NCBI GenBank assembly: GCA_910585815.1
Contig: CAJUFJ010000023.1
Location: forward strand, 1 to 46,933
Source of the DNA: an uncultured Oscillospiraceae bacterium
Lineage (GTDB): Bacteria; Bacillota; Clostridia; Oscillospirales; Oscillospiraceae
Length of the DNA: 46,933 bases
Direction: 5' to 3'
Every line of letters begins with the position of its first letter. Within the stretch, counting starts at the first letter, position 1. Positions 30,019-38,340 of this stretch are shown here, one piece after another. A program made the translations under genes and the position numbers. The notes under the pieces were generated by a model. It was not told the DNA's origin, did no database searches, and saw only the letters and a program-made list of their open reading frames with translations.

Positions 30019-30906
30019 ATGTCTTTTTCGGTGGACGTGAAAACCGAGCTGTGCCGGGCTCCCCTGAGCCGGAAGTGCTGCGCCCAGGCGGAAGCCTACG
30101 GCGTGCTGCTCTACTGCAACACCTTCCACGCCGCCCAGGCCCGAATCGTGACCGAAAACGGGGCCTTTGCCCAGCGGCTGCCCCTGCTGTTTAAAAAGGC
30201 CTTCCGTCTCACCTTCGACAGCCTGCCCCAGGGGGGCGGCAAGCAGGTCTTTGAGGTCCTGGAGCCGGATAAGCTGGCGGCGCTGCACCAGACCTTCGGC
30301 ACAGACCCCAGGGCGGTGGCCCTCCACGTCAACTTCGCCATGCTGGAGGAGAGCTGCTGCCGGGCCGCCTTCCTCCGGGGGGCCTTTCTGGCCGGAGGGT
30401 CGGTTACCGACCCCCGGAAGGGTTACCACCTGGAGCTGGCCACCTCCCACCACAGCGTGAGCCGGGAAGTGCTGGCTCTCATGCGGGAGCTGGACCAGGA
30501 GCCCAAGTCCGCCCAGCGCAAGGGCAACGCGGTGATCTACTTTAAGCAGAGCGAAAAAATCGAGGACTTTCTCACCTGCGTCGGCGCGCCCCTGGCCGCC
30601 ATGGAGGTGATGAACGCCAAACTGGAGCGAGACCTGCGGGGCAAGGTGAACCGCCGGGTGAACTGCGACGCCGCCAACCTGGACAAGGCGGTGGAGGCCG
30701 CTATGTCCCAAGTGGAGGCCATCCGCCGGCTGGAGAAGGCGGGGACCCTCATCACCCTGCCGGACAAGCTCCGGGAGGCCGCCGCCCTCCGCCTGGCCCA
30801 CCCCGAGGACACCCTGGCCCAGCTGGCCCAGCGGTGCGACCCGCCTATCACCAAGTCGGCCCTCAACCACCGCCTGCGCAAGCTGGTGGAGCTGGGGAGG
30901 GGATAG
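30019..30906 (+). CDS. whiA: Sporulation/division regulator WhiA
   Basis: WhiA (295 residues) is a DNA-binding protein with an N-terminal LAGLIDADG-like domain (FSVDVKTELCRAPLSRKCC, AAFLRGAFLAGGSVTDP) and a C-terminal helix-turn-helix (LAHPEDTLAQLAQRCDPPIT then KSALNHRLRKL). In Actinobacteria it drives sporulation septation; in Firmicutes it affects division and chromosome segregation. Start ATG 30019; a TTG at 30013 in frame is less likely. Classic third gene of the rapZ-yvcK-whiA set. Confidence 0.95.
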   Translation: MSFSVDVKTELCRAPLSRKCCAQAEAYGVLLYCNTFHAAQARIVTENGAFAQRLPLLFKKAFRLTFDSLPQGGGKQVFEVLEPDKLAALHQTFGTDPRAVALHVNFAMLEESCCRAAFLRGAFLAGGSVTDPRKGYHLELATSHHSVSREVLALMRELDQEPKSAQRKGNAVIYFKQSEKIEDFLTCVGAPLAAMEVMNAKLERDLRGKVNRRVNCDAANLDKAVEAAMSQVEAIRRLEKAGTLITLPDKLREAAALRLAHPEDTLAQLAQRCDPPITKSALNHRLRKLVELGRG

Positions 30907-30907
30907 C

Positions 30908-31384
30908 ATGGACAAGACCGAAAACGGTGGACAGAGCCTGGTGTTCCCCATCGTACTGAAAGCCTCGACGGATATGCTGATAGCTGGCTGGCTGTTTTGC
31001 GGTTTCTTTAGTCTGGTCATGCTCCTGTTCGGGCTTATAATGGGAGCCTGGACCGTTTGCGGTCTGGCGGTTCTGATTCTGGCTGCGTATGGGATAATTC
31101 TGTATGGTCAGAAACGGAAGACGTTCATTTTTGAGCGGGACCAAGTGACGGTCCAGACCGCCTTTTCTCAGGTAAGTTATTCGTATGAGGGGATGGACGC
31201 CTTGATTTGCCGTTCGGTAACCATGAACCTGTCGCGCAGCAATTGGTCGGCCAGGCCTGCCCTGGCTCTGTGCCGCAAAGGGAAGAAATTGGTATGGGTG
31301 CCGCTTTCCTGGCTCACCGCGCCGGAATTTCAACAAGCTGTGGCTTGGGTAGAGCAGCTGCCCATTCCCAGACGTTATATTTGA
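30908..31384 (+). CDS. Hypothetical membrane protein with two N-terminal helices
   Basis: A 158-residue protein whose ATG lies one base after the whiA stop. Residues ~18-65 form two membrane helices (ASTDMLIAGWLFCGFFSLVM and the following LFGLIMGAWTVCGLAVLILA), and the remaining ~90 residues are a cytoplasmic beta-rich, PH-like part (FIFERDQVTVQTAFSQVSYS). The layout resembles YcxB-like/bPH proteins. AT-richer than its neighbours. Function unknown. Confidence 0.7.
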   Translation: MDKTENGGQSLVFPIVLKASTDMLIAGWLFCGFFSLVMLLFGLIMGAWTVCGLAVLILAAYGIILYGQKRKTFIFERDQVTVQTAFSQVSYSYEGMDALICRSVTMNLSRSNWSARPALALCRKGKKLVWVPLSWLTAPEFQQAVAWVEQLPIPRRYI

Positions 31385-31385
31385 C

Positions 31386-31410
31386 CGGGCGGCCACAGGC
31401 CGCCCCTACA
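31386..31410 (+). repeat. 25-base dispersed repeat, copy 2
   Basis: Identical to 27574-27598 and likewise followed closely by the ribosome site of the next gene. Such boxes probably belong to a genome-wide family. Confidence 0.8.
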
Positions 31411-31436
31411 GAGAAAGATAAAAGGAGAAAACAGCT

Positions 31437-31922
31437 ATGGTTAACTGCACCTTCCGCCCCGCCGCCCCCGGGGACGAGGAACTAATTTTAAGCTTCATCC
31501 GCGCCCTGGCGGACTACGAAAAAATGTCCGACCAGGTGGTGGCCACCCCGGAGTTGCTGCGGGAGTGGATTTTCGAGAAGAAAAAGGCGGAAGTCATCTT
31601 TGCCGAGACCGGAGGGAAAGCGGTGGGCTTTGCCCTGTTTTTCCACAACTTCTCCACCTTCCTGGGCCGGGCGGGCATCTATCTGGAGGACCTGTTTGTC
31701 CTGCCCCAGGATCGGGGCCGGGGCTACGGCAAGGCTCTGCTCAAGGAGCTGGCCCGCGTCGCCGTGGAGCGGGGCTGCGGCCGGCTGGAGTGGTCCTGCC
31801 TGGACTGGAACCAGCCCTCTATCGACTTCTACACCAAGAAGATGCACGCCGTTCCCATGGACGAGTGGACGGTGTACCGTCTGACCGGGGAGACCCTGGA
31901 GGAGGCCGCACAGCCTGAGTAG
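31437..31922 (+). CDS. GNAT-family N-acetyltransferase (diamine acetyltransferase-like)
   Basis: A 161-residue GNAT enzyme. The acetyl-CoA loop is PQDRGRGYGKALL, preceded by the strand AGIYLEDLFVLP, and followed by RLEWSCLDWNQPSIDFYTKK. N-terminal FRPAAPGDEELILSFIRALA and DYEKMSDQV match spermidine/diamine and thialysine acetyltransferases, so a polyamine-like substrate is likely but unproven. Start ATG 31437 follows AAAAGGAG. Confidence 0.87.
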   Translation: MVNCTFRPAAPGDEELILSFIRALADYEKMSDQVVATPELLREWIFEKKKAEVIFAETGGKAVGFALFFHNFSTFLGRAGIYLEDLFVLPQDRGRGYGKALLKELARVAVERGCGRLEWSCLDWNQPSIDFYTKKMHAVPMDEWTVYRLTGETLEEAAQPE

Positions 31923-31932
31923 GAGCGCAAAA

Positions 31933-32046
31933 GGCTCCCTCTCTGAGGGAGCTGTCAGCCCGCAGGGCTGACTGAGGGAGTTTTCCGTTGACGAACTCCC
32001 TCCGCCCCAGTGTGCGCACTGGGGCACCTCCCTCAGAGAGGGAGGC
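31933..32046. repeat. Full modular palindromic repeat
   Basis: Ends GGCTCCCTCTCTGAGGGAG (31933-31951) and CTCCCTCAGAGAGGGAGGC (32028-32046) are inverted copies. Inside, hairpin TGTCAGCC/GGCTGACT, stem AGGGAGTT/AACTCCCT (31975-31982 with 31994-32001) and hairpin GCCCCAGTG/CACTGGGGC. Same parts as 11131-11296 in reverse orientation, with different but still complementary arms. Confidence 0.85.
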
Positions 32047-32079
32047 TTGCCGCCTGTGGGCGGGACGAGGGGGGATACT

Positions 32080-32541
32080 ATGTCCAAACGCTATGAATTT
32101 CACAGCAAGCTATCTCCAGTGCAGATTTTCGCCCGCATGGAAGTGCATCAAATGAATGTGAGGCGGATTGAAGACCAATGGGCTATGAGGATGGAGTATA
32201 GGAGGAAAAAGGGATACACCTTTTTGCTCTATATATCCTATTTAAGGGCGACAATTCCGGGAGTGCGTTTCCTTGGGACGGTGGAACAGACGGAGGGGGG
32301 AAGCGTGATCCGGGGTAAATTTGCCCTGTGGGGAAGTGACCTGCGGACATGCCTGATGTTTTTGGGATTTCCGATTTGTATTTGGCTGCTGCTTGACAGG
32401 TCTATTTCAGCTTTTTCTCTTGGTACATTAATTATGAACATGGCGTTGTTCTTTGGCTTATTTGTGATATTCAGGCTGGGAAGTGGAGAGTCCAATGTAG
32501 GACCAGTGCTGAATTACATAGAAAAAAACCTGTTGGAGTAA
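32080..32541 (+). CDS. Hypothetical membrane protein
   Basis: A 153-residue protein with an N-terminal polar domain (SKRYEFHSKLSPVQIFARME) and two hydrophobic helices near residues 90-130 (LMFLGFPICIWLLLD, LIMNMALFFGLFVIF). ATG 32080 follows GAGGGGGG. The repeat element ends 33 bases upstream. AT-richer than dnaE; no family recognised. Confidence 0.7.
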   Translation: MSKRYEFHSKLSPVQIFARMEVHQMNVRRIEDQWAMRMEYRRKKGYTFLLYISYLRATIPGVRFLGTVEQTEGGSVIRGKFALWGSDLRTCLMFLGFPICIWLLLDRSISAFSLGTLIMNMALFFGLFVIFRLGSGESNVGPVLNYIEKNLLE

Positions 32542-32562
32542 TAGAAAGAGAGGGTCAATCCT

Positions 32563-35500
32563 ATGTCCTTTGTCCACTTACACCTACACACGGAATTTTC
32601 CCTTCTGGACGGCGCCTGCCGCATCAAAAAGCTGGTGGAGCGGGTGAAGGACCTGGGCCAGGAGGCGGTGGCCATCACCGACCACGGCTGCATGTACGGG
32701 GTGATTGACTTCTACCGGGCCTGCAAGGCGGCGGGGGTGAAGCCCATCATCGGCTGCGAGGTCTACGTGGCCCCCCGGGGGCGCACCCGCTTCCAGAAGG
32801 TCCACGAGTACGACGCCGAGTCCCGGCACCTGGTCCTCCTGTGCCGGAACGAGGAGGGCTACCGCAACCTGTCCTATATGGTGTCCAGGGCCTATCTGGA
32901 GGGCTTCTACATCAAGCCCCGCATCGATATGGACCTGCTCCGGGAGCACACCGCCGGGCTGATTGCCTGTTCCGCCTGCCTGGGCGGTGAGATTCCCCGA
33001 CTGCTGCTGGCGGGGGACTACGACAAGGCCAAGGAAGTGGCCCTGGAGATGCGGGAGCTCTTTGGGGAGGACGGCTACTATCTGGAGCTCCAGGACCACG
33101 GCATCAAGGCGCAGAAGCAGGTAAACGCCTCCCTCGTCCGCCTCAGCCAGGACACGGGCATCCCCCTCATCGCCACCAACGACGCCCACTACCTCCGCCG
33201 GGAGGACGCGGAGATGCAGGACATCCTCATGTGCATCCAGACGGGCAAGACTCAGGACGAGCCCAACCGGATGCGCTTTGAGACCAAAGAGTTTTTCGTC
33301 AAGTCAGAGGAGGAGATGGCCGCCCTCTTTCCCGACCACCCCGAGGCCATCGCCAACACGGCAAAAATCGCGGAATTGTGCAATGTGGACTTCGAGTTTG
33401 GCAAGTACCACCTGCCTCTGTTCCGCCTGCCCGAGGGCTGGACCGACGGGGACGCCTATTTTGAAAAGCTCTGTCTGGACGGCTTCGCCTGGCGCTACCC
33501 GAGCCAGCCCCCGGAGTACCTGAAACAACTCCACTACGAGATGGACATGATCCGCAAGATGGGCTTTGTGGACTACTTTTTGATCGTCTCCGACTTCATC
33601 GGCTACGCCAAGGGAAACGGCATCCCGGTAGGCCCGGGCCGTGGGTCGGCGGCGGGGTCCATGGTGGCCTACTGCCTGAACATCACCAACGTGGACCCCA
33701 TGGAGTACGGCCTGTACTTCGAGCGCTTCCTCAATCCGGAGCGGGTGTCCATGCCCGATATCGACATCGACTTCTGCCCCCGCCGGCGGCAGGAGGTGAT
33801 TGACTATGTGAAACAAAAGTACGGCGAGGACCATGTGGCCCAGATTGTCACCTTCGGCACTATGGCCGCCCGGGGCTCCGTCCGGGACGTGGGCCGGGTG
33901 CTGGGAGTGCCCTACGGCGAGGTGGACGCCCTGGCCAAGCTGATCCCCAGCGGCCCGGGGGCGCTGCACATCACCCTGGAGGACGCCCTGCGCCTGTCCA
34001 AGCAGCTGAAAGACGCCTACGACGAGAACCCCACCACCAAAAAACTGATCGATACCGCCATGGCCATCGAGGGAATGCCCCGTAACACCTCCACCCACGC
34101 CGCCGGAGTGGTGATTACCCGCCGGCCGGTGGTGGACTACGTCCCCCTGGCCGCCAACGACGGCCAGCCTGTCACCCAGTACGTCATGACCACCCTGGAG
34201 GAGCTGGGTCTGCTGAAAATGGACTTCTTGGGCCTGCGCAACCTCACCGTGCTGGACGACGCGGCCAAGATGGTCCAGCGGCGGGAACCGGACTTCTCCC
34301 TCAACGCCATCCCGGAGAACGACCCGGCCACCATGGCTATGCTGTCCGAGGGCAAGACCTCCGGCGTGTTCCAGCTGGAGTCCGCCGGTATGACCGGGGT
34401 GTGTATGGGCCTGAAGCCTAAGAACATCGAGGATATCTGCGCCGTGATTGCCCTGTACCGCCCCGGGCCCATGGACTCCATCCCCAAGTTCCTGGCCTGT
34501 GCCCAGGACCCGGCCAAGGTGACCTATAAGGACCCCTCCCTGGTGCCCATCTTGTCCGGGACCTACGGCTGCATCGTCTACCAGGAGCAGGTTATCCGCA
34601 TTTTCCAGGACCTGGCAGGCTACTCCCTGGGCCAGGCGGACATGGTGCGCCGGGCTATGAGCAAGAAGAAGGTCAAGGAGATTGAGAAGGAGCGGGAGGC
34701 CTTCCTCCACGGCGACCCGGCCCGGAACATCCCCGGCTGTGTGGCCAACGGGGTGCCCGAGGGGGCGGCCCAAGCCATCTACGACGAGATGTATGACTTT
34801 GCCGAATACGCCTTCAATAAGTCCCACTCCCTGGTTTACGCCATCGTGTGCTACCAGACCGCCTGGTTTAAGTGCCACCACCCCAAGGAATATATGGCCG
34901 CCCTGCTCACCTCGGTGCTGGACTCCACCGAGAAGGTGGCCGAGTACATCGCTGAGTGCAAGGAGATGGGCATTCAGCTGCTGCCCCCCGACGTGAACCA
35001 GTCCGGGGCCGACTTCACCGTGGTGGAGGAGGGCATCCGCTTCGGCCTGGTGGCCCTGAAGGGGGTGGGGCGGAATTTCATCGCCAATCTGCTGTCCGAG
35101 CGGGAGAAAAACGGCCCCTTTGCCGACTTTATGAACTTCTGCGACCGGCTCTTTGACCAGGACATGAACCGGCGGATGGTGGAGAGCCTGATTAAGAGCG
35201 GCGCCTTCGACGCCATGGGCTACCGCCGCTCCCAGCTGATGCAGGTGTACGGCCAAGTGCTGGACGGCATCGCCGCCGCCCGGAAGCGGAATGTGGAGGG
35301 CCAGCTGGACCTGTTCGGCTTCGGCGGGGGAGAGGAGGAGAACTCCCCCCTGCCCACCCTGGTCCTGCCCGACCTGCCGGAGTACACCCCCCAGGAGCTG
35401 ATGAACATGGAGAAGGAGACCACCGGCCTCTACCTGTCCGGCCACCCCATGGACCAGTACCGGGAGCTGGCCAAGGGCTTCGGGGCGGTGACCATCGGCT

Positions 35501-36033
35501 CCATTCTAAGCGACTTCGCCCGGGAGGACGGCCCCAGGGAATACCGGGACGACCAGCGGGTGTCCATCGCCGGGGTGATCGCCACCTACCGCACCCGCAC
35601 CACCCGGAACAACACCCTGATGGCCTATGTGATGCTGGAGGACGACACCGCGTCCATGGAGCTGCTGTGCTTCTCCCGCACGCTGAACGAGAGCGGCAGC
35701 TTTATCCGGGAGAACAGCGCCATTCTGGCCACCGGCAAGATTTCCGTGCGGGACGACAAGGAGCCCCAGCTGATGGTGGACACCATCCGCCCCCTGTCCA
35801 ACCTGGAGGAGGTGGCCGGCGGGAACCAGACCCTCTACCTGCGCCTGCCCGCCCGGGAGGATCCCCGCCTGCGGAAGGTGCGGCTGGCCCTGTCCTTCTT
35901 CCCGGGGGAGAGCCAGGTGGTGCTCTACTTTGAGGACTGCAAAAAGCGGGTGGGCTCCCGCTGTGAGATACACCCCGCCCTGATTAAAGACCTGACCGAG
36001 CGGCTGGGGGAGGAAAATGTGGTGGTGAAATGA
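32563..36033 (+). CDS. dnaE: DNA polymerase III alpha subunit, DnaE type
   Basis: A 1156-residue replicative polymerase of the DnaE class. Order: PHP domain (FVHLHLHTEFSLLDGA at the N-terminus), palm with GPGRGSAAGSMVAYCL (~360), catalytic MPDIDIDFCPRRR (~399) and KMDFLGLRNLT (~553), thumb/fingers, a clamp-binding-like QLDLFGF (~914), and an OB domain after ~1000 (RVSIAGVIATYRTRTTRNN). All three catalytic acidic positions are present. In organisms that also carry PolC, DnaE assists lagging-strand synthesis; PolC is not in this window. The stop overlaps the next start by 4 bases. Confidence 0.96.
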   Translation: MSFVHLHLHTEFSLLDGACRIKKLVERVKDLGQEAVAITDHGCMYGVIDFYRACKAAGVKPIIGCEVYVAPRGRTRFQKVHEYDAESRHLVLLCRNEEGYRNLSYMVSRAYLEGFYIKPRIDMDLLREHTAGLIACSACLGGEIPRLLLAGDYDKAKEVALEMRELFGEDGYYLELQDHGIKAQKQVNASLVRLSQDTGIPLIATNDAHYLRREDAEMQDILMCIQTGKTQDEPNRMRFETKEFFVKSEEEMAALFPDHPEAIANTAKIAELCNVDFEFGKYHLPLFRLPEGWTDGDAYFEKLCLDGFAWRYPSQPPEYLKQLHYEMDMIRKMGFVDYFLIVSDFIGYAKGNGIPVGPGRGSAAGSMVAYCLNITNVDPMEYGLYFERFLNPERVSMPDIDIDFCPRRRQEVIDYVKQKYGEDHVAQIVTFGTMAARGSVRDVGRVLGVPYGEVDALAKLIPSGPGALHITLEDALRLSKQLKDAYDENPTTKKLIDTAMAIEGMPRNTSTHAAGVVITRRPVVDYVPLAANDGQPVTQYVMTTLEELGLLKMDFLGLRNLTVLDDAAKMVQRREPDFSLNAIPENDPATMAMLSEGKTSGVFQLESAGMTGVCMGLKPKNIEDICAVIALYRPGPMDSIPKFLACAQDPAKVTYKDPSLVPILSGTYGCIVYQEQVIRIFQDLAGYSLGQADMVRRAMSKKKVKEIEKEREAFLHGDPARNIPGCVANGVPEGAAQAIYDEMYDFAEYAFNKSHSLVYAIVCYQTAWFKCHHPKEYMAALLTSVLDSTEKVAEYIAECKEMGIQLLPPDVNQSGADFTVVEEGIRFGLVALKGVGRNFIANLLSEREKNGPFADFMNFCDRLFDQDMNRRMVESLIKSGAFDAMGYRRSQLMQVYGQVLDGIAAARKRNVEGQLDLFGFGGGEEENSPLPTLVLPDLPEYTPQELMNMEKETTGLYLSGHPMDQYRELAKGFGAVTIGSILSDFAREDGPREYRDDQRVSIAGVIATYRTRTTRNNTLMAYVMLEDDTASMELLCFSRTLNESGSFIRENSAILATGKISVRDDKEPQLMVDTIRPLSNLEEVAGGNQTLYLRLPAREDPRLRKVRLALSFFPGESQVVLYFEDCKKRVGSRCEIHPALIKDLTERLGEENVVVK

Positions 36034-36743
36034 TCGACTATCTGCGCCAATTCAATATGGCATCCGTCCTCCTGCGGCTGACGCTGGCGGTGGTGTGCGG
36101 CGGGCTGATCGGGGTGAACCGGGAACACAAGCGGCGGCCGGCGGGCTTTCGCACCTATATGATGGTGTGTATGGGGGCGGCCCTGTCCATGATTCTGGGC
36201 CAGTATGAGGACACCATGCTCCACACCCTGCTGTCCGGCGCCTTCGAGGCGGTGGGCCAGCCCACCGACGTCACCCGCTTCGGGGCTCAGGTCATCAACG
36301 GCATCGGCTTTCTGGGCACCGGTACCATCCTGATTACCGAGCAGCGGGAGGTAAAGGGGCTCACCACCGCTGCCGGCCTGTGGGCCACGGCCTGCATGGG
36401 TCTGGCCATCGGGGCGGGCTTTTACGAGGGGGTGATTCTCAGCTTTGTGTGCATCTTCCTGAGCATTAAGGTGCTGCCCTATGTGGAATTTTTCCTGCTG
36501 TCCCGGTCCCGGAACATGAACCTCTATGTGGAGCTGACCTCCCTGGAGCGGTTGAAGGACTTTATTGCCCTGACGCGGGCCATCGGCATCCAGATTTTCG
36601 ATGTGGAGCTGGACCGGAAGCGGGCGGCCGGGGGCGGCGTGGGGGTGGTCCTCTACCTCCACCTGCCCAAGAACCAGTCCCACACCAAGCTGCTGACCGA
36701 CCTGTCCTACAGCCCGGATGTGCGGGCCATTGACGAGATATAG
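36030..36743 (+). CDS. MgtC/SapB family membrane protein, copy 1
   Basis: A 237-residue MgtC-family protein: about five N-terminal membrane helices with the signature CGGLIGVNREHKRRPAGFRT and GFLGTGTILITEQREVKGLT-TAAGLW, then a ~90-residue cytoplasmic ACT-like part. MgtC proteins influence magnesium and phosphate homeostasis and membrane energetics. Start ATG 36030 inside the dnaE stop makes it translationally coupled. A paralogue follows. Confidence 0.9.
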   Translation: MIDYLRQFNMASVLLRLTLAVVCGGLIGVNREHKRRPAGFRTYMMVCMGAALSMILGQYEDTMLHTLLSGAFEAVGQPTDVTRFGAQVINGIGFLGTGTILITEQREVKGLTTAAGLWATACMGLAIGAGFYEGVILSFVCIFLSIKVLPYVEFFLLSRSRNMNLYVELTSLERLKDFIALTRAIGIQIFDVELDRKRAAGGGVGVVLYLHLPKNQSHTKLLTDLSYSPDVRAIDEI

Positions 36744-36821
36744 TCAACTGCTTTCCCGCCCGGGGGGCGGAAAAGGAAACAATCCGAATTGAAATCAGGA
36801 TCTGTGTGAGGAGGCGAAACT

Positions 36822-37511
36822 GTGCTGCACTGTCTGGATTTTCTCCGGGGGATGGACCTGCTCAGCGTTACGGTGCGGGTGCTGCTGGCCCTGGTGTGCG
36901 GCGGCATGATCGGCATAGAGCGGTCGGAGAAGCGGCGGCCCGCCGGCTTCCGCACCCATATCCTTATCTGCCTGGGAGCTGCCATGACCACCGCCACCAG
37001 CCAATACGTCTATGTGGTGCTGGGCCTGTACAGCGACGTGGCCCGGCTGGGGGCTCAGGTGATTGCCGGCATCAGCTTTATCGGCGCGGGGGCCATTATC
37101 ATGACCAAGTGGCGTCGGGTCCGGGGCCTTACCACCGCCGCCGGGCTGTGGGTGGCGGCCATTGTGGGCCTGTGCTGCGGGGCGGGCTTCTACGAGGGGG
37201 CGGTGTACGGCACCGCCCTGGTGCTGGTGGCGGAGGTGTTTTTCTCCAAGCTGGAGTACCGCCTGCTCCGGGACAACCGGGAGGTCACCGTCTACGCGGA
37301 GTACGCCAGCCCCTCCTGCCTGGAGGAGATGGTGTCCCGGTGCCACATGCTGGGCATCAAGATTGTGGACGTGGAAATCACAAAAAAGGGGGACGAGAGC
37401 GGAAATTCCTGTGCTGTTCTGGCCCTGCTCTCCCGCCAGGGGGCGGGAAAGGAGGATATCCTCCAGACCCTGGGCGGGATGGAGGGGGTTGTTACCGTAG
37501 TGGAGACGTAA
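36822..37511 (+). CDS. MgtC/SapB family membrane protein, copy 2
   Basis: A 229-residue paralogue of the preceding gene: CGGMIGIERSEKRRPAGFRT, GAGAIIMTKWRRVRGLTTAA and a C-terminal regulatory part ending LGGMEGVVTVVET. It begins with GTG 36822, supported by GAGGAGG 8 bases upstream; no nearby ATG in frame has a better site. The pair probably arose by tandem duplication and has diverged considerably. Confidence 0.9.
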   Translation: MLHCLDFLRGMDLLSVTVRVLLALVCGGMIGIERSEKRRPAGFRTHILICLGAAMTTATSQYVYVVLGLYSDVARLGAQVIAGISFIGAGAIIMTKWRRVRGLTTAAGLWVAAIVGLCCGAGFYEGAVYGTALVLVAEVFFSKLEYRLLRDNREVTVYAEYASPSCLEEMVSRCHMLGIKIVDVEITKKGDESGNSCAVLALLSRQGAGKEDILQTLGGMEGVVTVVET

Positions 37512-37524
37512 GGGAAAACCTTTC

Positions 37525-37553
37525 TTGCGGTTCCAGTAAGAATCTGCTATAAT
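37525..37553 (+). promoter_or_regulatory. Promoter of the yjdF unit
   Basis: TTGCGG (37525-37530), 17-base spacer, TATAAT (37548-37553), immediately before the structured leader. Confidence 0.8.
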
Positions 37554-37559
37554 GTCCCA

Positions 37560-37668
37560 CGCAGAGATAAAAACACAGGGCGGTTGGTAGTCCGCCCGCG
37601 GGCCGCGCTCCCGTCAGTAGCCTTCCCTCCCGGGTCGTCCCTTCTCTGACGCGAAAATCAGGGAGGAA
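37560..37668 (+). ncRNA. yjdF-motif riboswitch (azaaromatic-sensing leader)
   Basis: The leader of yjdF is highly structured: hairpin GGGCGG-ttggtag-TCCGCC near 37577-37595, a GGGCCGCGCTCCC block, and CCTCCC (37626-37631) complementary to the ribosome site GGGAGG (37661-37666). yjdF-motif RNAs occupy this position and respond to many azaaromatic compounds. I recognise it mainly from position, the AGTCCGCC stretch and the following gene; boundaries are approximate. Sequestration of the ribosome site suggests translational control. Confidence 0.75.
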
Positions 37669-37675
37669 ATTGAAT

Positions 37676-38095
37676 ATGGACCGAAATGTTGGCAGCTTCA
37701 CCGTGCTGTTTCAGCCCCCCTTCTGGGTGGGAATCGCGGAGCGGTGGGAAGCGGAGGGCTATTCAGCGGCCAGAGTGGTCTTTGGTCCGGAGCCCACCGA
37801 CGCACAGATTTACCAGTGGCTGGAGCAGGAGTGGCACAGGCTGAATTTCAGTCCGGCGACGGAGGGGGAGCGCCCGGCAGCGGAGCGGAAAAACCCCAAG
37901 CGGGCCCAGCGGGAGGCCCAGGCGGCCACCCGGGACCGAGGGGTAAGCACCCGCGCCCAGGAGGCCCTCAGCCGCCAGCGGGAGCAGGAGGGGCTGGTCC
38001 GCAAGCGGGCGGGCAGGAGCCGCAGAGAACAGGAGCGGCAGGCGAAATACCTTCTGCGCCAACAGAAAAAGCGCGAGAAAAAGCGGGGCCGGTGA
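37676..38095 (+). CDS. yjdF: YjdF family protein (DUF2992)
   Basis: A 139-residue YjdF protein. The N-terminal half (FTVLFQPPFWVGIAERWEAE, then ARVVFGPEPTDAQIYQWL) and the hallmark NPKRAQREAQ define DUF2992; the C-terminal third is a highly basic, Arg/Lys/Gln-rich helix. ATG 37676 follows GGAGG by 9 bases. The biochemical role is not established; the azaaromatic riboswitch suggests a part in tolerance to planar aromatic compounds. Confidence 0.93.
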   Translation: MDRNVGSFTVLFQPPFWVGIAERWEAEGYSAARVVFGPEPTDAQIYQWLEQEWHRLNFSPATEGERPAAERKNPKRAQREAQAATRDRGVSTRAQEALSRQREQEGLVRKRAGRSRREQERQAKYLLRQQKKREKKRGR

Positions 38096-38111
38096 AAACC
38101 GCCCCGCTTTT
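38079..38111 (+). terminator. Terminator overlapping the yjdF stop
   Basis: Eleven-base stem AAAAGCGGGGC / GCCCCGCTTTT (38079-38089 with 38101-38111); the stop codon lies in the loop. Confidence 0.8.
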
Positions 38112-38150
38112 ACGGTTCAAAAAATCCTTTGAAAAACCGGAAAATACTCC

Positions 38151-38179
38151 TTGCTATTTCCCGGGAGATAAGTTACAAT
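38151..38179 (+). promoter_or_regulatory. Upstream promoter of the ftsEX operon
   Basis: TTGCTA (38151-38156), 17-base spacer, TACAAT (38174-38179). Confidence 0.65.
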
Positions 38180-38241
38180 AAGGTTACAAAAATGACAAAC
38201 CGGTAAAAACGACAGGGGCCGACGAAAAAGGACGGGCCCAA

Positions 38242-38285
38242 ATCACAGATTATGTATTTACTAAAAAAATAATTTGTGATACACT
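38242..38285 (+). promoter_or_regulatory. Second ftsEX promoter overlapped by an inverted repeat (candidate operator)
   Basis: TTTACT (38257-38262), 17-base spacer, TACACT (38280-38285) with a TG extended -10. The arms ATCACAGATTAT (38242-38253) and ATAATTTGTGAT (38269-38280), 11 of 12 complementary, flank the -35 and touch the -10. A regulator bound here would block this promoter. Confidence 0.6.
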
Positions 38286-38340
38286 AAAAAATCAGTAAGT
38301 CTCCAGCCTGAGAGAAAGATTGCGAGGAGCAGAGCGCGGT

